64,000 nucleotides of DNA from Liolophura sinensis. Taxonomy: Eukaryota > Mollusca > Polyplacophora > Chitonida > Chitonidae. The translations under genes were made by a program, and so were the position numbers. Positions 11,280-23,069 of the stretch are shown here, piece by piece (position 1 is the first letter of the stretch; each line of letters begins with the position of its first letter). The notes beneath the pieces are model-generated. The model was not told where the DNA came from. It ran no database searches and worked only from the letters and a program-made list of their open reading frames with translations. Location of the stretch: assembly GCF_032854445.1 (NCBI RefSeq), contig NC_088303.1, forward strand, positions 22,081,501 through 22,145,500. The letters run 5' to 3'.

Positions 11280-12240
11280 CTTATAAACTCACCATTGTGA
11301 TATGTTCAGATGAACTTTTATGCTTTCCTCGAGGGTGGTGAAATCAGTGGATGGCCTCTTCACACCTAGGTCTTTATGCTTTCCTCGATGGTTATTAAAG
11401 TCAGTGTTTGGCGTCTTCACACATAGGTCTGTATGCTTTCCTCGATAGTTGTGAAGTCAGTGTTCGGCGTCTTCACACCTAGCTCTTTATGCTTTCCTTA
11501 ACAGTTGTTAAAGTTAGTGTTTGACATCTTCACACCTATGTCTTTTATGATTTCCTCGATGGTTGTTGAATTCAATGTTGGGCCACTTCACAACTCAGGT
11601 CTTCACGATTTCCTCGATAGTTGTTGAAGTCAATGTTTGGCGTTTTCACACCTAGATCTTTATGCTTTCCCCGATGGTTGCTGCAGTCAATGTGTGGCGT
11701 CCTTCACACTTCTACGATTTGCACGTTAGATGACTGATCTATCATGAATCCCGCTGTACGTAGGTAATGTTGCTTAACGCCTTCCTTATATTTACTCAGA
11801 ATCTCTCATAGTAATTTGTAACAAGAGGAGCATGTTGTGTACGTAATGATTTGGAGAGTCAGGTAAACGTTCCGTAATTGCTACAGTCTTGTCAACGATT
11901 CGCTCATTACAGACACACCTTTACTTCTTGGCTTCATTTATCTCAATCCTGAAGCAAATGATTTTAAGATCTGTAGTCTAGTCTTGACACATCTCTAATC
12001 CACGTATAATTAAAGGACAAGCCGTAATTATTTCCGCATCTGGTATTTACACATCCGAGAGATTATAAACTGAACGTCTTTCGTTCCTGTTGGTCGTAAT
12101 TATTAACGCCAGCCAAGTTTCTTTATGTTATACAGTCATTTGCTGCCAGATTTGCAAGGTGCTTAAACATTAATTTGGAGGGGTTGTAAATATTTAAAAA
12201 ATATAAAGATACCCCTTTTAAAATTTTTATGTGATCATAT
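11280..12240. repeat. Dispersed repeat, copy 2
   Basis: The same ~57-bp units (11,320-11,720) are followed by matching tail sequence (tgatctatcatgaatccc; cgattcgctcattacagaca; cagtcatttg). The duplicated 130-bp block of copy 1 is present once here. Confidence 0.72.
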
Positions 12241-12590
12241 TTCAGTTTCATTTTCCACCGTTGGGTCTTTTCTTTGGTCCATTTCTTTATTTCAAATTTT
12301 ATATTCCTCTCCGCCCATAATTGGGAAGATCTTGCAGAAACCTGCGGGTGGTCGTGAGTTTCCCCCGGGCTCTTTCCCGTTCCTCCTACCAAAATGCTGG
12401 CCGCCGTCGTATAAGTGAAATATTCTTGAGTACTGCGTAAAACACCAATCAAATAAATAAATAAATCAAATTTTATATGATCATATCTCAATTGCAATTT
12501 CCACCGTGTGGTCTTTTCTTTCATCCATTTCTTTATTTCATATTTTTATATGATCATATTTGTATTGCATTTTCCACCATTGGCCTATTT
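12215..12590. repeat. ~75-bp tandem repeat, three units, split by a SINE
   Basis: Each unit carries tatatgatcatattt, gcattttccacc, ggtcttttctt and ccatttctttatttca. The SINE at 12,305-12,465 sits between units one and two. Confidence 0.7.
12305..12465 (+). mobile_element. SINE A, head-truncated, with target-site duplication
   Basis: A plus-oriented copy ending in AAATAAATAAAT. A perfect 13-bp duplication, tcaaattttatat, lies at 12292-12304 and 12466-12478. It interrupts a ~75-bp tandem repeat. Confidence 0.9.
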
Positions 12591-12787
12591 CTTCAACATA
12601 GATAAAATTTTGGCTAGCCCTTTCAATGATGACGGCTTTCGTGCACAGTCGGAACACACTGTATGCCTGAAGGGGCTTCCACTCCTGCCATTTGAAGTTA
12701 CTAATTATTGGTTGATACGAATATTTGAAGCAGCTCTTGTGACCAGTGGCCGCAAGTCTTCGTTATCAGTCTGCAGTGAACGAAGTG

Positions 12788-12900
12788 GGTTTCTCCCGGG
12801 CTCTGCCCGGTTTCCTCCCACCATAATGCTGGCGGCCGTCGTATAAGTGGAATATTCCTGAGGACGACGTAAAACACCAATGAAATAAATAAATAAATAA
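12788..12900 (+). mobile_element. SINE A, 3' half, with target-site duplication
   Basis: Only the 3' half of the element is present. A perfect 14-bp duplication, cagtgaacgaagtg, flanks it at 12774-12787 and 12901-12914, so the truncation arose at insertion. Confidence 0.92.
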
Positions 12901-13040
12901 CAGTGAACGAAGTGTCCAAATCACAGTTCAAGTCGTCAGTCGATAAAACATTATTAAAAGAAAAATTCCTTTCCAAAGACCAGTTTCATTAACAAAATTA
13001 ACATCAAGGGACTCAGGTCAAAACCTTTCAGCAGAGAACA

Positions 13041-13102
13041 TCGCCACGATATGACTGAAATATTGCCGATATGGCGTTAAGCCATAATCATTCATTCATT
13101 CA
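13041..13102 (+). repeat. 3' end of another dispersed repeat (family D)
   Basis: cgccacgatatgactgaaat through gcgttaagccataatcattc and an (attc)n tail. A related piece, gccacgatatgattgaaaca, lies at about 1609-1645. Confidence 0.55.
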
Positions 13103-14304
13103 GCAGAGAACTTGTTGCAATTTACTGTTGCCTTATTGCCATAATATTATCTGGATGTAGGCCTATACAGCCCGACCTCCACCACTGGACCGTTCTGGGT
13201 ATTCATACATACCTTGTTAGTGAGAATTTAAGACTGATTCCTACACAATAAACGTTCTTTCCACCTTCTACAACCATTCATTAATATTCGTTGGTGCTAC
13301 TGATAAACAGTTTTGTCAAAGGTGTGGAATCGATATGCCGTTTTCGGTTCTTCAAGACAAACTGTATCGGATCCTGTCTTTCACCAAGGTTTGAGGTTCA
13401 GCTTTGGAATTTGTTAGCGTTTAGAATCTGCATAACTATTAGAGAGTTTATATTGCTAACGATAATCATACAGCTCAGTCTCAGTAAGCTGCAAACTTAA
13501 AGCTTATTCATCAAACCCTGTGTAAGAGTGTGTTTTCGATCTGTTATATATAGGTAAATTCCATAACATGATATAGTTCGGGCTTTCGTGCACGGGATCA
13601 TGTTCTGGAAACTAAGATCAAGGTTTAGATGAGATAGATCCAGCCTCTTGTCCAGAGTCTCTTTCTTGGCTTCTTCCAGAATGTAAAGTAATATTTGATT
13701 TATTTATCTGATTGAAGTTTTACGCCGTAATTAATATTTGATCTACGTAAACATAGAAAGTCAAATAAAATCTACTTATGTTTGACAAAGTAATATTGGA
13801 ATTAAGGCCAATTTATGGATTTATTTCTTGAAAGGCCAACAAGTAAACCCAGTGAAAGATTCGAGAAATGTAAATCACGAGACATTTAATAATAAAACAA
13901 TAAAAACCACCCAAATCTAGTAATGTTAAAAATACAATCCAAGTACAACTTTAACTCTTCCCTTGCGTGGTTGCCCTGGTTGTTGCCAGTTTATCGTGCG
14001 TCTCATCTGCTGAAATCGCTGGTTCAGTCTTCTGATAGCACTGTGATGAAATCCAAACCTTGCTGTTAGGCCCTTGTATGCCAATTTCAATCAATGCAAT
14101 GCCGCCCTCCCGTTCCTCAGGTGTCAACCGCTATTACAGCAATTATGCAGATAGCCTTTGAATGCATTGAAGTTTCCTTCATACCCATTTCTGCACCCAC
14201 AAGTAATTACACTGCATGTTTCGTACTTTTCAGGGGTGGGGGGACGTGATTATGAGTCCTATACACTGTTGCGATTTGATGACAAACCTGAAAACATCTT
14301 TGAA
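13103..14304. other. Gene-poor stretch
   Basis: Only a SINE A tail remnant (13,695) is identifiable. No coding signal. Confidence 0.5.
13695..13731 (-). mobile_element. SINE A tail remnant
   Basis: Only the tail and the gattgaagttttacgccgta segment remain. Confidence 0.6.
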
Positions 14305-14645
14305 TGAGTGAGTGCTTGGGGTTTAACGTCGCACTCAACAATTTTTCAGTCATATGACGACGAAGGAATCCTTAGGGTATATGTAATGTGCCTCCTTGTA
14401 GCAAAACGGATTTCCACAGCTCTTTTATCTGGTGCTGCTTCACTGAGACGACTTACCGAAGGTAAGTAAGCCATTATACTGATGCGGGTCAACCAGTCGT
14501 TGCACTATCCCCTTCATGCTGAACGCCAAGCGAGGAAGTTACAACTTCCTCTTTTAAAGTCTTAGGTGTGACTCGACCCAGGATTGATACTGGATCTACC
14601 GCTCCCGAAGCTGACGCTGTATCAACTGTGCTATCCGTGCCGGTA
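14305..14645 (-). mobile_element. SINE B, long copy
   Basis: A tRNA-headed SINE with head ccggcacggatagcacag (minus strand), B-box-like gatccagtatcaatcc, a body with cttaccgaaggtaagtaagc, and the 3' end gttaaaccccaagcactcac. It is homologous to the B parts at 16,890 and 21,350. Confidence 0.82.
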
Positions 14646-14959
14646 ACAACATCTTTGAAGCTTTCTTAATCCCTAACCATGGAGATTTGCGTTGTTATTC
14701 TTAAACTGTTAGGATATTTTCATGAATTCGTGTTGATGCGGGTCCGTGTATATACTTTTTCCATTTTAGAATACATACTGTCTTTTTTCTATTTATGGTT
14801 GAAGAACAGCTTATTGCCAATGAGCAGAGAAAATGTGGTTATTCAAGTCACGTCACTCATGCATTTTCACGGTCATTGACGGAGGAAGGGTCAAAATGAA
14901 GGTTGGCAAGCTCAGTAATAGGTGTATCCATCACACGTGTCGATTTTTTCTGTGCATCT

Positions 14960-15730
14960 CCGTCCTGCTGAAGTCACCAGACGAGCAAGGAATGCTTGTG
15001 GAACCCTTGGTTAGGACTCTAGTCATTGCGTCAACGTTTTGAGGCTGGCGTCTCAAACGTCGATCCACTTCTTACTAAACGTGCTCAATAAGCGCCAAAT
15101 CATTTTCTGAATTTTGCAGGCCAAGGGTCCGCATGAAAGTTGATTGCATCCATAAATGCTCTTGTCACTCGGGCCTTATGGGGAAGGCATTTCCTGCTGA
15201 AATCTGATCCAGGGGCCGTGACGAAGCAGGAAAGGGACGACAACGGGCTGAAGTTGTCAAGAGGCCATATTTTCACTGGTTACGTGTGAACATTTACCAG
15301 CTATCACACTGTTGTCGCTGCTCTGGTTTTACTCTATGCTGTGCGTCTTTAGTCAGATTAAAGGATCTTGTCTCGGTAACCTGCAGCTTTTAAGTTGCCG
15401 TCCATAACAAGAAGAGTACGGTGGCGAAATGTGAGATTCCCCCACACCATTACTGACCCGCCGCCAAAACCGTTTCTCTCGTCAACACGCCTGAATGGGA
15501 AGGTGGAAATGTGATTCATCCGCCAAACAGTACATTTCGCCACGAGTGTGCAGGGCTGTGAGTCTGACGTGCTGTCTGCACTGCTGTAACCTTGCTTGAC
15601 GATGTTGTGGCGTCAGCGGCCGACGTATTGCAGGACGACGTGTGTGCAACCCAATCTTCCGCAGACGATTTCTTACGGTTTGTGGCTTTATGCGACGATG
15701 TTATGGTGTGGAATGATTCGGGCCGTTTCA
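14960..15730 (-). pseudogene. Tc1/mariner-type transposase remnant
   Basis: Minus-strand fragments in several frames match the Tc1-like order: VRNRLRKIGLHTRRPAIRRP and TPQHRQARLQQC (open from 15676 to a stop at 15482), then ADESHF holding the first catalytic Asp, then GGGSVMVWG, LLVMDGNLKAAGYRDKIL (15543-15358), HKARVTRAFMDAINF and PWPAKFRK, with TRVLTKGSTSIPC further on. Frameshifts and stops disable it. The usual DNARPH segment is degraded. No terminal inverted repeats were identified. Confidence 0.85.
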
Positions 15731-16309
15731 ACGGCTGTTCGACGTCTGTCTCTGAGATGTGTCAAAGGAATCCTCCCATCATGCGCAGGCATCGTTACCC
15801 GTAAACACTGGAGCGCGGATACCAACCGCTTTATTACGTTCGTTTAACGTCAGTATTGGCATGACGTCGTAATGCCTTTAAGACTGAATGGGTGAACGTG
15901 AATGGGTTCATCGGCTTAAGTATGGCTATTCAATGGTGACACACAAAACTGGCAAATCAGAGCATTGTTAAATACTCTCCATTTGGCAAAGTGTCACGTG
16001 GTCCGTGTGTTTGATGTAACGCGTAATTTAGTCTATGAATGCATATTCCGAGGTCACCTGTCACGAATATTAATGAAGGATGTACTTGTATAATCTCATT
16101 CGTTCAAACGTTTTTAAAATTCAATGCACAATAACTTTTGTGACCGAGTACATTAGGGTTATTAAAACAATTATCTAGAACCACGTGTACAAATGTCATA
16201 TATAAGAGCTGCAAGTCACACTTTTCTTTCCAATGTCAAGAAAAAATATTTTCTTTATATCCTAACCTGGTGTGCTTGGGGGATCGGCCCACTGAGCAGA
16301 TAGCACATT

Positions 16310-19300
16310 ATTATTGCCAGTATTATCCCCATCTACATCAACTCTTTTCGAATTGCCCGGCTATAAATGCTTTTCTTTGATGGGCTCAGAAAGGAGGGGC
16401 GGTGGATTAGCTTTACATACACCAAAGAGTCATGCACGGTAAGGGAAAACCTATGTTTTTTAAAAGATGATGGAAGCTGTGAGACTCTTTTTGTGGAAAT
16501 TGGACTTTCTGGAAAGGTCTACCTCATTGGAATCGTATATCGCCCTCCAGGTAAGGATATAGCTGAATTTAATTAATCTGAATTTAATCTATTATCAACC
16601 CTACAAATCTGCCAAAGAGAAAAGAAAAAATGCGTAATCATGGGCGACTTTAACATAAATCTTCCTAAAACTTATTACCATCAACAATCTAAAAATTTCC
16701 TAGAAATCATGACGTCACACACTTTCTTTCCTCAAATAACCAAGGCTTCCCCCGGGCTCAGTCCGGTTTTCCTCCAACCATAATGCCGTCCGCCGTCGTA
16801 TAAGTGAAATATTCTTGAGTATGGCGTAAAACACCAATCAAATAAATAAATAAATATTTAGGCCCCTACGACTGCATTAATTTTGAACAATTGCACAACG
16901 GCCAGGATAGCACAGTTAGCAGAGCGTCCGCTTCGGGAACAGTAGATCCAGGATCAATCCTGGGTCGAGTCACACCTAAGAGGCAGTTGTAACCAAGCCG
17001 ACAAGGGTCCAATCCCACTCTGTCACTTTAATCGACAATATTTTTACTAATTTTCACTCTCTTTCACTTTCTTTCTGGCATTGTCCTGACATCACAGATC
17101 ATTTCCCCATATTCCATATTCTAAAAGTCAAATATAAACAAAAATCAAGCCTACATGAAACAATCTTTCGCAAATTCTCCATTGCTAACAAAGACACATT
17201 TTCCCAGCGAATTCAAAATGTAAACTGGGATTTTGTTTATCAAGAAACTGCTGATGTAAACATAACAATGGATGTATTCTTTGAAAAGTTTAGTTCACTG
17301 TATAATAAATGTTTCCCATTACCCATGATCAGCGTAAATAAACAAAAAATAATCAAACCGTGGGTAAACAACCTGATATCACTCAATGAGAAAAACAGAA
17401 TTTACCGTCAGCAGCTAATAAATAAAACTGATCGAACGAGAAAACAATATAGAATGTACAGAGATCGGCTTAATTCCACTCTTCGCGTGGCAAGAAAAAA
17501 TATTTTGAAAATAAGTATAATAATGACATCAAGGACATGTGGAAAACATTAAACTAATTGATGAACAAGAAAAACAAGGATCACTTATCCTCGTGTTTTG
17601 GAACTGATGGGCGCAAGTCAAGAGATAAAAGTGAGATAGCAAAGGGTTTCAACGAATATTTTAGCTCTTTGCCTTAAATCTTGAGTCTAATATACCTTCA
17701 GTGGAGAAAATCTTTTCAGATTATCTTGCAAATCCTAGTGACAGTAATTTTTCCTCTCCATACATTTCCCCAACAGACATCTTTAATGCCCTAACATCTT
17801 TGAAATCTAATGCTGATACTGGGCTAGATGGTAACCATATGTCTATTGTGAAACTTGTTTTTGACTTTATATCGACTCTTCCAGCCCACATTATTAATCT
17901 GTCGTTCTCATCAGGCGTCGTCCCCAATATTCTAAAAAGAGCAAAAGTGTTCCCGGTTTAGAAAGCTGGTAGACATGACCTATTAGACAACTACAGACCA
18001 TTATCTATTCTTCCAGGTCTAAGCAAAATATTAAAAAAAACTCGCTACCAATTCTACCATTGATTATCTCAAGTCATAATCGATATTAACCACTATGGAT
18101 TCAAAAGGAACCATTCCACGCCGCCTGCTCATTATATGACAAACTTATAACCGCTAGGGAGAACAAGCATTATACTGTGCTAACCTTCCTTGACTTATCA
18201 AAGGCTTTTGACACTGTCAGTCATAACATTCTTTTTTCAAAACTAGATCACTATGGCTTCCGGGACCTGTCAAATGACTGGCTGGGTAGCTACCTGTTAA
18301 AACGTACATAATGTACATCCTTCAGCAGTGTATTGCCTGAATCCACAGACGTTACATGTGGCGTGCCTCAAGGGTCGATTCTGGGACCAATCCTATTCCT
18401 GTTATATATAAATGACATATTTAAAGTAACAGACGTCATAAAAATCATACTCTTTGCAGACGATACTTGCACAACTTACTACTGTGAAAATGTCTATGAG
18501 GCTATCGCGACTTCATCTTACGAGCTAGGAAAACTGAACATTTGGTTCTGTGCAAACCGCCTTTCACTAAATGTTAACAAAGCAAGTATATGTTAATCTC
18601 GCCCGCGGGTAGACATAGACCACAAATTACTGTTCCCTTGACTGTTTCTGGGACAGAGGTTAATCGAGTCAGGGAGTTCAAATTTCTTGGTTTTATGTTT
18701 AACGAAAAGCTAAATTGGACGTCACACATAGATTGTATTCGTAAAAAGGTTTCGAGGAATCTAGGTATATTAAACAACATTAAGAACTCGACTTTTTATC
18801 CTTTATTATGCTTTGATCTACCCTTATTTTGCATACGGGAATATTTTGTGGGCAAATACGTATAAGTCTCATTTGCAACCTCTGCAAATATTGCAAAAAC
18901 GCGCTATTCGAATCGCGACTATGTCTATGTCCCTAGAACAAAAGCCACTTTTTTGTACTCATGAAATTCTGCCGTTATCTGAATTGAACATTTTTTCTAC
19001 TAATATTGCATAGATTTTTTTATCATACCGAAGAATTAGCACCTATCTTTAATAATTACATAAAAAACTTTGATTTTTAATAAAAACATTAACGTTGGTA
19101 CAACACGTCGGCCATTAGATCTACATCGAACCCCCTTTAAAAGTAATCTGTCCTATCGTTCACTTTAAGTAGCTGGCCCTCGGGAATGGAACAAACTCCC
19201 TTCATACTTACGCAATATTCAGTCAATTTCCTTATTCAAATCTAAACTAAAATCTAAACTATGCTGCAGCACTTATTCTCCGTTTAGTCTAACACACAGT

Positions 19301-19560
19301 AATATACTGGATAGTCGTTACTATAAGCAGCTGTATATATTATTTATGTATTTCCTTTTTTTCACAGGAGCAGATAATCACGACGTTTATAATGACCATA
19401 GTTCACATGCGTGTATATATTATATACAAATAGTATGTTAATGGAATAGAGCAAGCTCCATGGAGCTTTATTCCAGTATGTTTCTGTATGTTTATATGAA
19501 TCTCTTTTTTGTATATTATATTGGTGAAATAACAAACAACTACAACAACAGAAATATCAA
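16310..19560 (+). mobile_element. Decayed CR1/Jockey-group LINE (endonuclease + reverse transcriptase)
   Basis: A 5'-truncated non-LTR retrotransposon broken by frameshifts and stops. Endonuclease traces are ELPGYKCFSL, GIVYRPPGKD, KCVIMGDFNIN, TLIDNIFTN and DITDHFPIFH. Reverse transcriptase traces are DTGLDGNHMSIVKL, LLDNYRPLSILP, TFLDLSKAFDTVSHNIL, CGVPQGSILGPILFLLYIND, ILFADDTCTTY (active-site FADD), LNIWFCANRLSLN and FLGFMFNEKLNW. The C-terminal LQILQKRAIRIAT follows. The 3' end is an A/C-rich tail near 19,540-19,560. A composite SINE interrupts the endonuclease at 16,745-16,989. The clade assignment is approximate, from motif style only. Confidence 0.88.
16745..16989 (+). mobile_element. 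Composite SINE A + linker + SINE B inserted in the LINE
   Basis: A 5'-truncated SINE A (to the AAATAAATAAAT tail near 16,852) is joined through a ~50-bp linker to the tRNA-like head of SINE B. The block is flanked by the 8-bp duplication taaccaag (16737-16744 and 16990-16997). Removing the block and one duplicate restores the LINE reading frame (QITK then PTRVQSHSVTLIDN). The same A-linker-B order recurs at 21,150-21,715. Confidence 0.75.
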
Positions 19561-20848
19561 ATCATTTAAGCTTATGTAACAACAGATTGTGGTTGATTTT
19601 ACCAAAATCCCCAGAAAAGTTAAACTTTTTAAATTTGCGACCGCCTATCAATGCTGTTACTAAGGATATCTATGTACCCAAATCAGATTAGTTGCTGTGG
19701 GGCGATTAGGTACAAGACTATGCTGCTTATCAAATATGTAATTCATATGTAATAACATGAGAAAACAATTCGGCATATACATATTTTTCAAAAACCTTAG
19801 AAACAAAGACAAAGGAGGGAAACAAAGGCAGAGCGAACACTGGTCTGTAGTTTTACACCTAATGCTTATGTCTCTTTTTAAATACTGGAAGAATTAACGA
19901 TAGCAAATTTAATGAGAGATAGAAGTACCCAAGTATATGGGTTTATTAAATATTACTGACAAAGACAACAAATAATATAACTTCATATAAGTTATTCAGG
20001 ACAGGGGTGAAAACAGAATTAAACTGCCGCCGGCATTTTTTCCTGATGAGCTTGGTAACTCAATTAATCAATTTTTAATCTGAAATTCTCACGGGAAAGA
20101 TACAGAATGATATACAAAATATGGTATGTCAGAGGCGAGAACTGGGGTTCTTTATCTGATTGAACAGAATGAGAAAGAACGAAAAACAGACCAACCACAT
20201 CTCGGGGAGTGCTGCAGGGCCACATACCATGAAAATTAGCCTGATGTGGGATAGATGATCACTTGCATTTAGTCATCACATGGATCTTTCTGTACAATCA
20301 TTCTAATGACTGGATTCAATATAGTCAATATACTCGTCATCTGGATGTTAAGAGCTAAATATTCGGATTGTAAATTTATATATTCTGACTGGTCAAAAGC
20401 TAAAAGTGAAATATCAAAGGTCAAACGTGCGAAGTGCTATTTAATTTTATTCCATGGACGACCTCACTTATGACTTATGAATTTGCCTGATCTCCTTGTC
20501 ACGTCAGTCCTGAGAGAAATGATGCCGCCTCACAGCGAAGCAATGCCGATGACAAGAAAGGGCGCGTCACCTATCCACAGCACACGATATACCGTGTTTC
20601 ACAGTATCAAGGCTGTCAATATTTCCGGAACATTGATCATTGCTGAATTTCGCCAGTTATGTTAGCTGGAGGTGTCTGACTAACCTCCAGTTAAGTCCTA
20701 TAAAGATTCTCCGTCACTGTCGTCAGTCATCAGTCGCCTGGGGCGGGGTAAGAACATTAATCGCACTGACATGCCAACTCGCTCCTCAAATGCAGCTCAT
20801 CAAAATATACGGTAGGCCCATATGCCATCTTACTGTCAGGCCACAGTT
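19561..20848. other. Gene-poor stretch after the LINE
   Basis: No domain-bearing ORF or named repeat is recognised. Confidence 0.5.
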
Positions 20849-21095
20849 AATATTTATTTGATTGGAGCCTAACGCCGTACTCAAAAATATTTCGGTCATG
20901 CGACAGCAGCCAGCATCATGGTGGAATGAAACCTGGCAGAACCCAGAACCATGCGCAGGTTGCTGGCATATCTTACCATGTACGATCGGAGAGGAAGCCA
21001 GTATGAGCTGAACTCACAGCGACAGCAGTGTTGAGAGACTCCAGGGTCATTGTGCAGCACTAGCACACTAACATCTAGGAGACAGAGGACCTCTC
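20849..21095 (-). mobile_element. SINE A, near full length, degenerate
   Basis: Body and head-derived sequence are recognisable (gccgtactcaaaaatatttc, gaggaagccag, gaactcacagcgac), with many substitutions. Confidence 0.85.
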
Positions 21096-21149
21096 CCGCA
21101 GTTTAAAAGTCAACAAATTATTTATGGGAAAGTATTTGGGGTGTCTCAA

Positions 21150-21715
21150 ACTTTTTACGGATGGTCGTGAGTTTCACCGTGCTCTGATCAGTTACCTCAC
21201 ACTACAATGCTGGCCGCTGTCGTATAAGTGAAATATTCTTGACTACGGCGTTAAACATCAATCAAATAAATAAATAAATATTTAGGGCTCTACGACTGCA
21301 TTAATTTTGAACTATCAAAATCAAAAAACATCAGGGATCCAAGTTACACCGGCCTGGATAGCACAGTTGGCAGCGCGTCCGCCTCGGGAGCTGTAGATCC
21401 AGGATTAATCCTGGGTCGAGTTTACCTAAGACCTTAAAAGAGGAAGTTGTAACTTCCTCGCTTGGCGTTCAGCATGAAAGGGAGAGTGCAACGACTGGTT
21501 GACCCGTATCAGTATAATGGCTTGGGCGGGCACCTTACTTACCTTCGGTAAGTCGTCTAAGTGAAGCAGCTCTAGATGAATCTGAAATTCTCACGGGAAA
21601 TCCGTCTTGCAACAAGGAGGCACATTACATACACCCTAAGGATACCTTCGTCGTCATATGACTGAAAAATTGTTGAGTATGACGTTAAACCCCAAGCACT
21701 CACTCACTCACTTAC
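21150..21715 (+). mobile_element. Second composite: SINE A + linker + full SINE B
   Basis: A degenerate SINE A (tail near 21,282) is followed by the same linker seen at 16,853 (atttagggctctacgactgc...) and then a long SINE B copy. B starts with ggcctggatagcacagttgg, has a B box near gatccaggattaatcc, a body containing cttaccttcggtaagtcg, and the 3' end gttaaaccccaagcactcac. Confidence 0.78.
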
Positions 21716-21964
21716 AATATACATACGAAGCGGCCTGCGCCTACATTTCACTCCAATACGGTATCATATTCATACTCATTAAAGAGGAAAAACTTACGGC
21801 TGACTTTAGAGAGTTTGCAGAACTATGGTTGTGTGGTTAAGATGGTCATCTACCAAACGCTGGAATACACACAATGAGGCTTTTCTCCCAGCGTCAGGGA
21901 TTTTTTAGTCCCTCTGCGTCTAGTGTAACTGTTCTGGTGCCATAAGTGGCAATACGTGGTGGTC

Positions 21965-22015
21965 AGCATGCTATTTCAATATCAATACGCCGAAAAACAC
22001 CAATCAAATAAATAA
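21965..22015 (+). mobile_element. SINE A tail remnant
   Basis: The 3' end only: aaaaacaccaatcaaataaa and the tail. Confidence 0.65.
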
Positions 22016-22978
22016 ATAAATATTTCAATATCGTCAGCACAAAAGCAAAAATGAAAAATGAACTCCGCAGATGGGGTTCGAACTACATACTTCAGGCGAG
22101 TAATTTCCCCAGATTAGAATGGAACAGGCGGCGCAAAAAAAATAAACAAGACTTTATTTTATTTATTTTAACTCTTTTCGCTTTAAACGTTTAAAATTTC
22201 AGCGTACTTATGCTAATCTATATTCGACAATTTCTTTGCAATAAAACTTGTTAAAGAGGAAATGCAAAAGGAAAGATAATGAGTTTTTTCGACGAGATTA
22301 ATTAAGTTTGAAATTTTTGCATGGAATTTCTTTTTTTTTTTTTGGTCTTAGGTACGTTGTAATAACATACAGTTATACACAATCGATGTAAGAGAATCTT
22401 TGATGTTACTGACATGAGTTTGATGAAGTCATTCTGAGGCATGTGTTAGGTATAACATTTAGCCAGACAGTCGTTAATGATAACATATTTTAAGTACAAG
22501 ATGTCATAAAATATAAAAGACCTCGGCATGAAGATTAAAACTAGAACGGTGACGACAGTGTGATGGTTGGCCAGTGGCAACGCAGAAGCGGTGAAATCCA
22601 GCATCTTGTCAATTAACCTTGTAACCTTATAATTGCTTATGAACGCACACCCTTGGACCACGGCTTAGGCAGAACCAATAAGAACATTCACAGAGACATT
22701 AATTGCAAATTTATAGGACGTCGCTGGTTTAAAATTACTTCAAATATTTACAAAAAATAAAAATCAGGCATTGCAAGAAGAGCAACCATTATTCGTCAAC
22801 CTTTTCCCTCACAAACCACAGTTTAATAAATCAAATCATGCCATTTCTGGACACAGGACGAAGTGCATTTGTGAGCAAAAGAAAATAAGCATTAAGAAGA
22901 GAAATTTACAATTTATACGCGTGCATTAACTGTCATGGTCTTTTCCTTACAATTCTAATCATGACATCATGCCACACT
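22016..22978. other. FReD 3' flank
   Basis: AT-rich DNA between the last SINE remnant and the FReD gene, with no further gene visible. Confidence 0.45.
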
Positions 22979-23034
22979 GTGGCAATGACCATGCGTTCAG
23001 TGGCAATGACCATGCGTTCAGTGGCAAGAACCAT
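22979..23034. repeat. Short 21-bp tandem repeat, ~2.7 copies
   Basis: The unit ggcaatgaccatgcgttcagt is repeated head to tail just past the 3' end of the FReD gene, probably in its 3' UTR. Confidence 0.7.
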
Positions 23035-23069
23035 GTCATATTTATACAACTTACATTAGTGCATGGTCT

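Noticed and set aside
15592-15847. Two + strand ORFs
   Set aside because: They are antisense to the Tc1-like transposase remnant.
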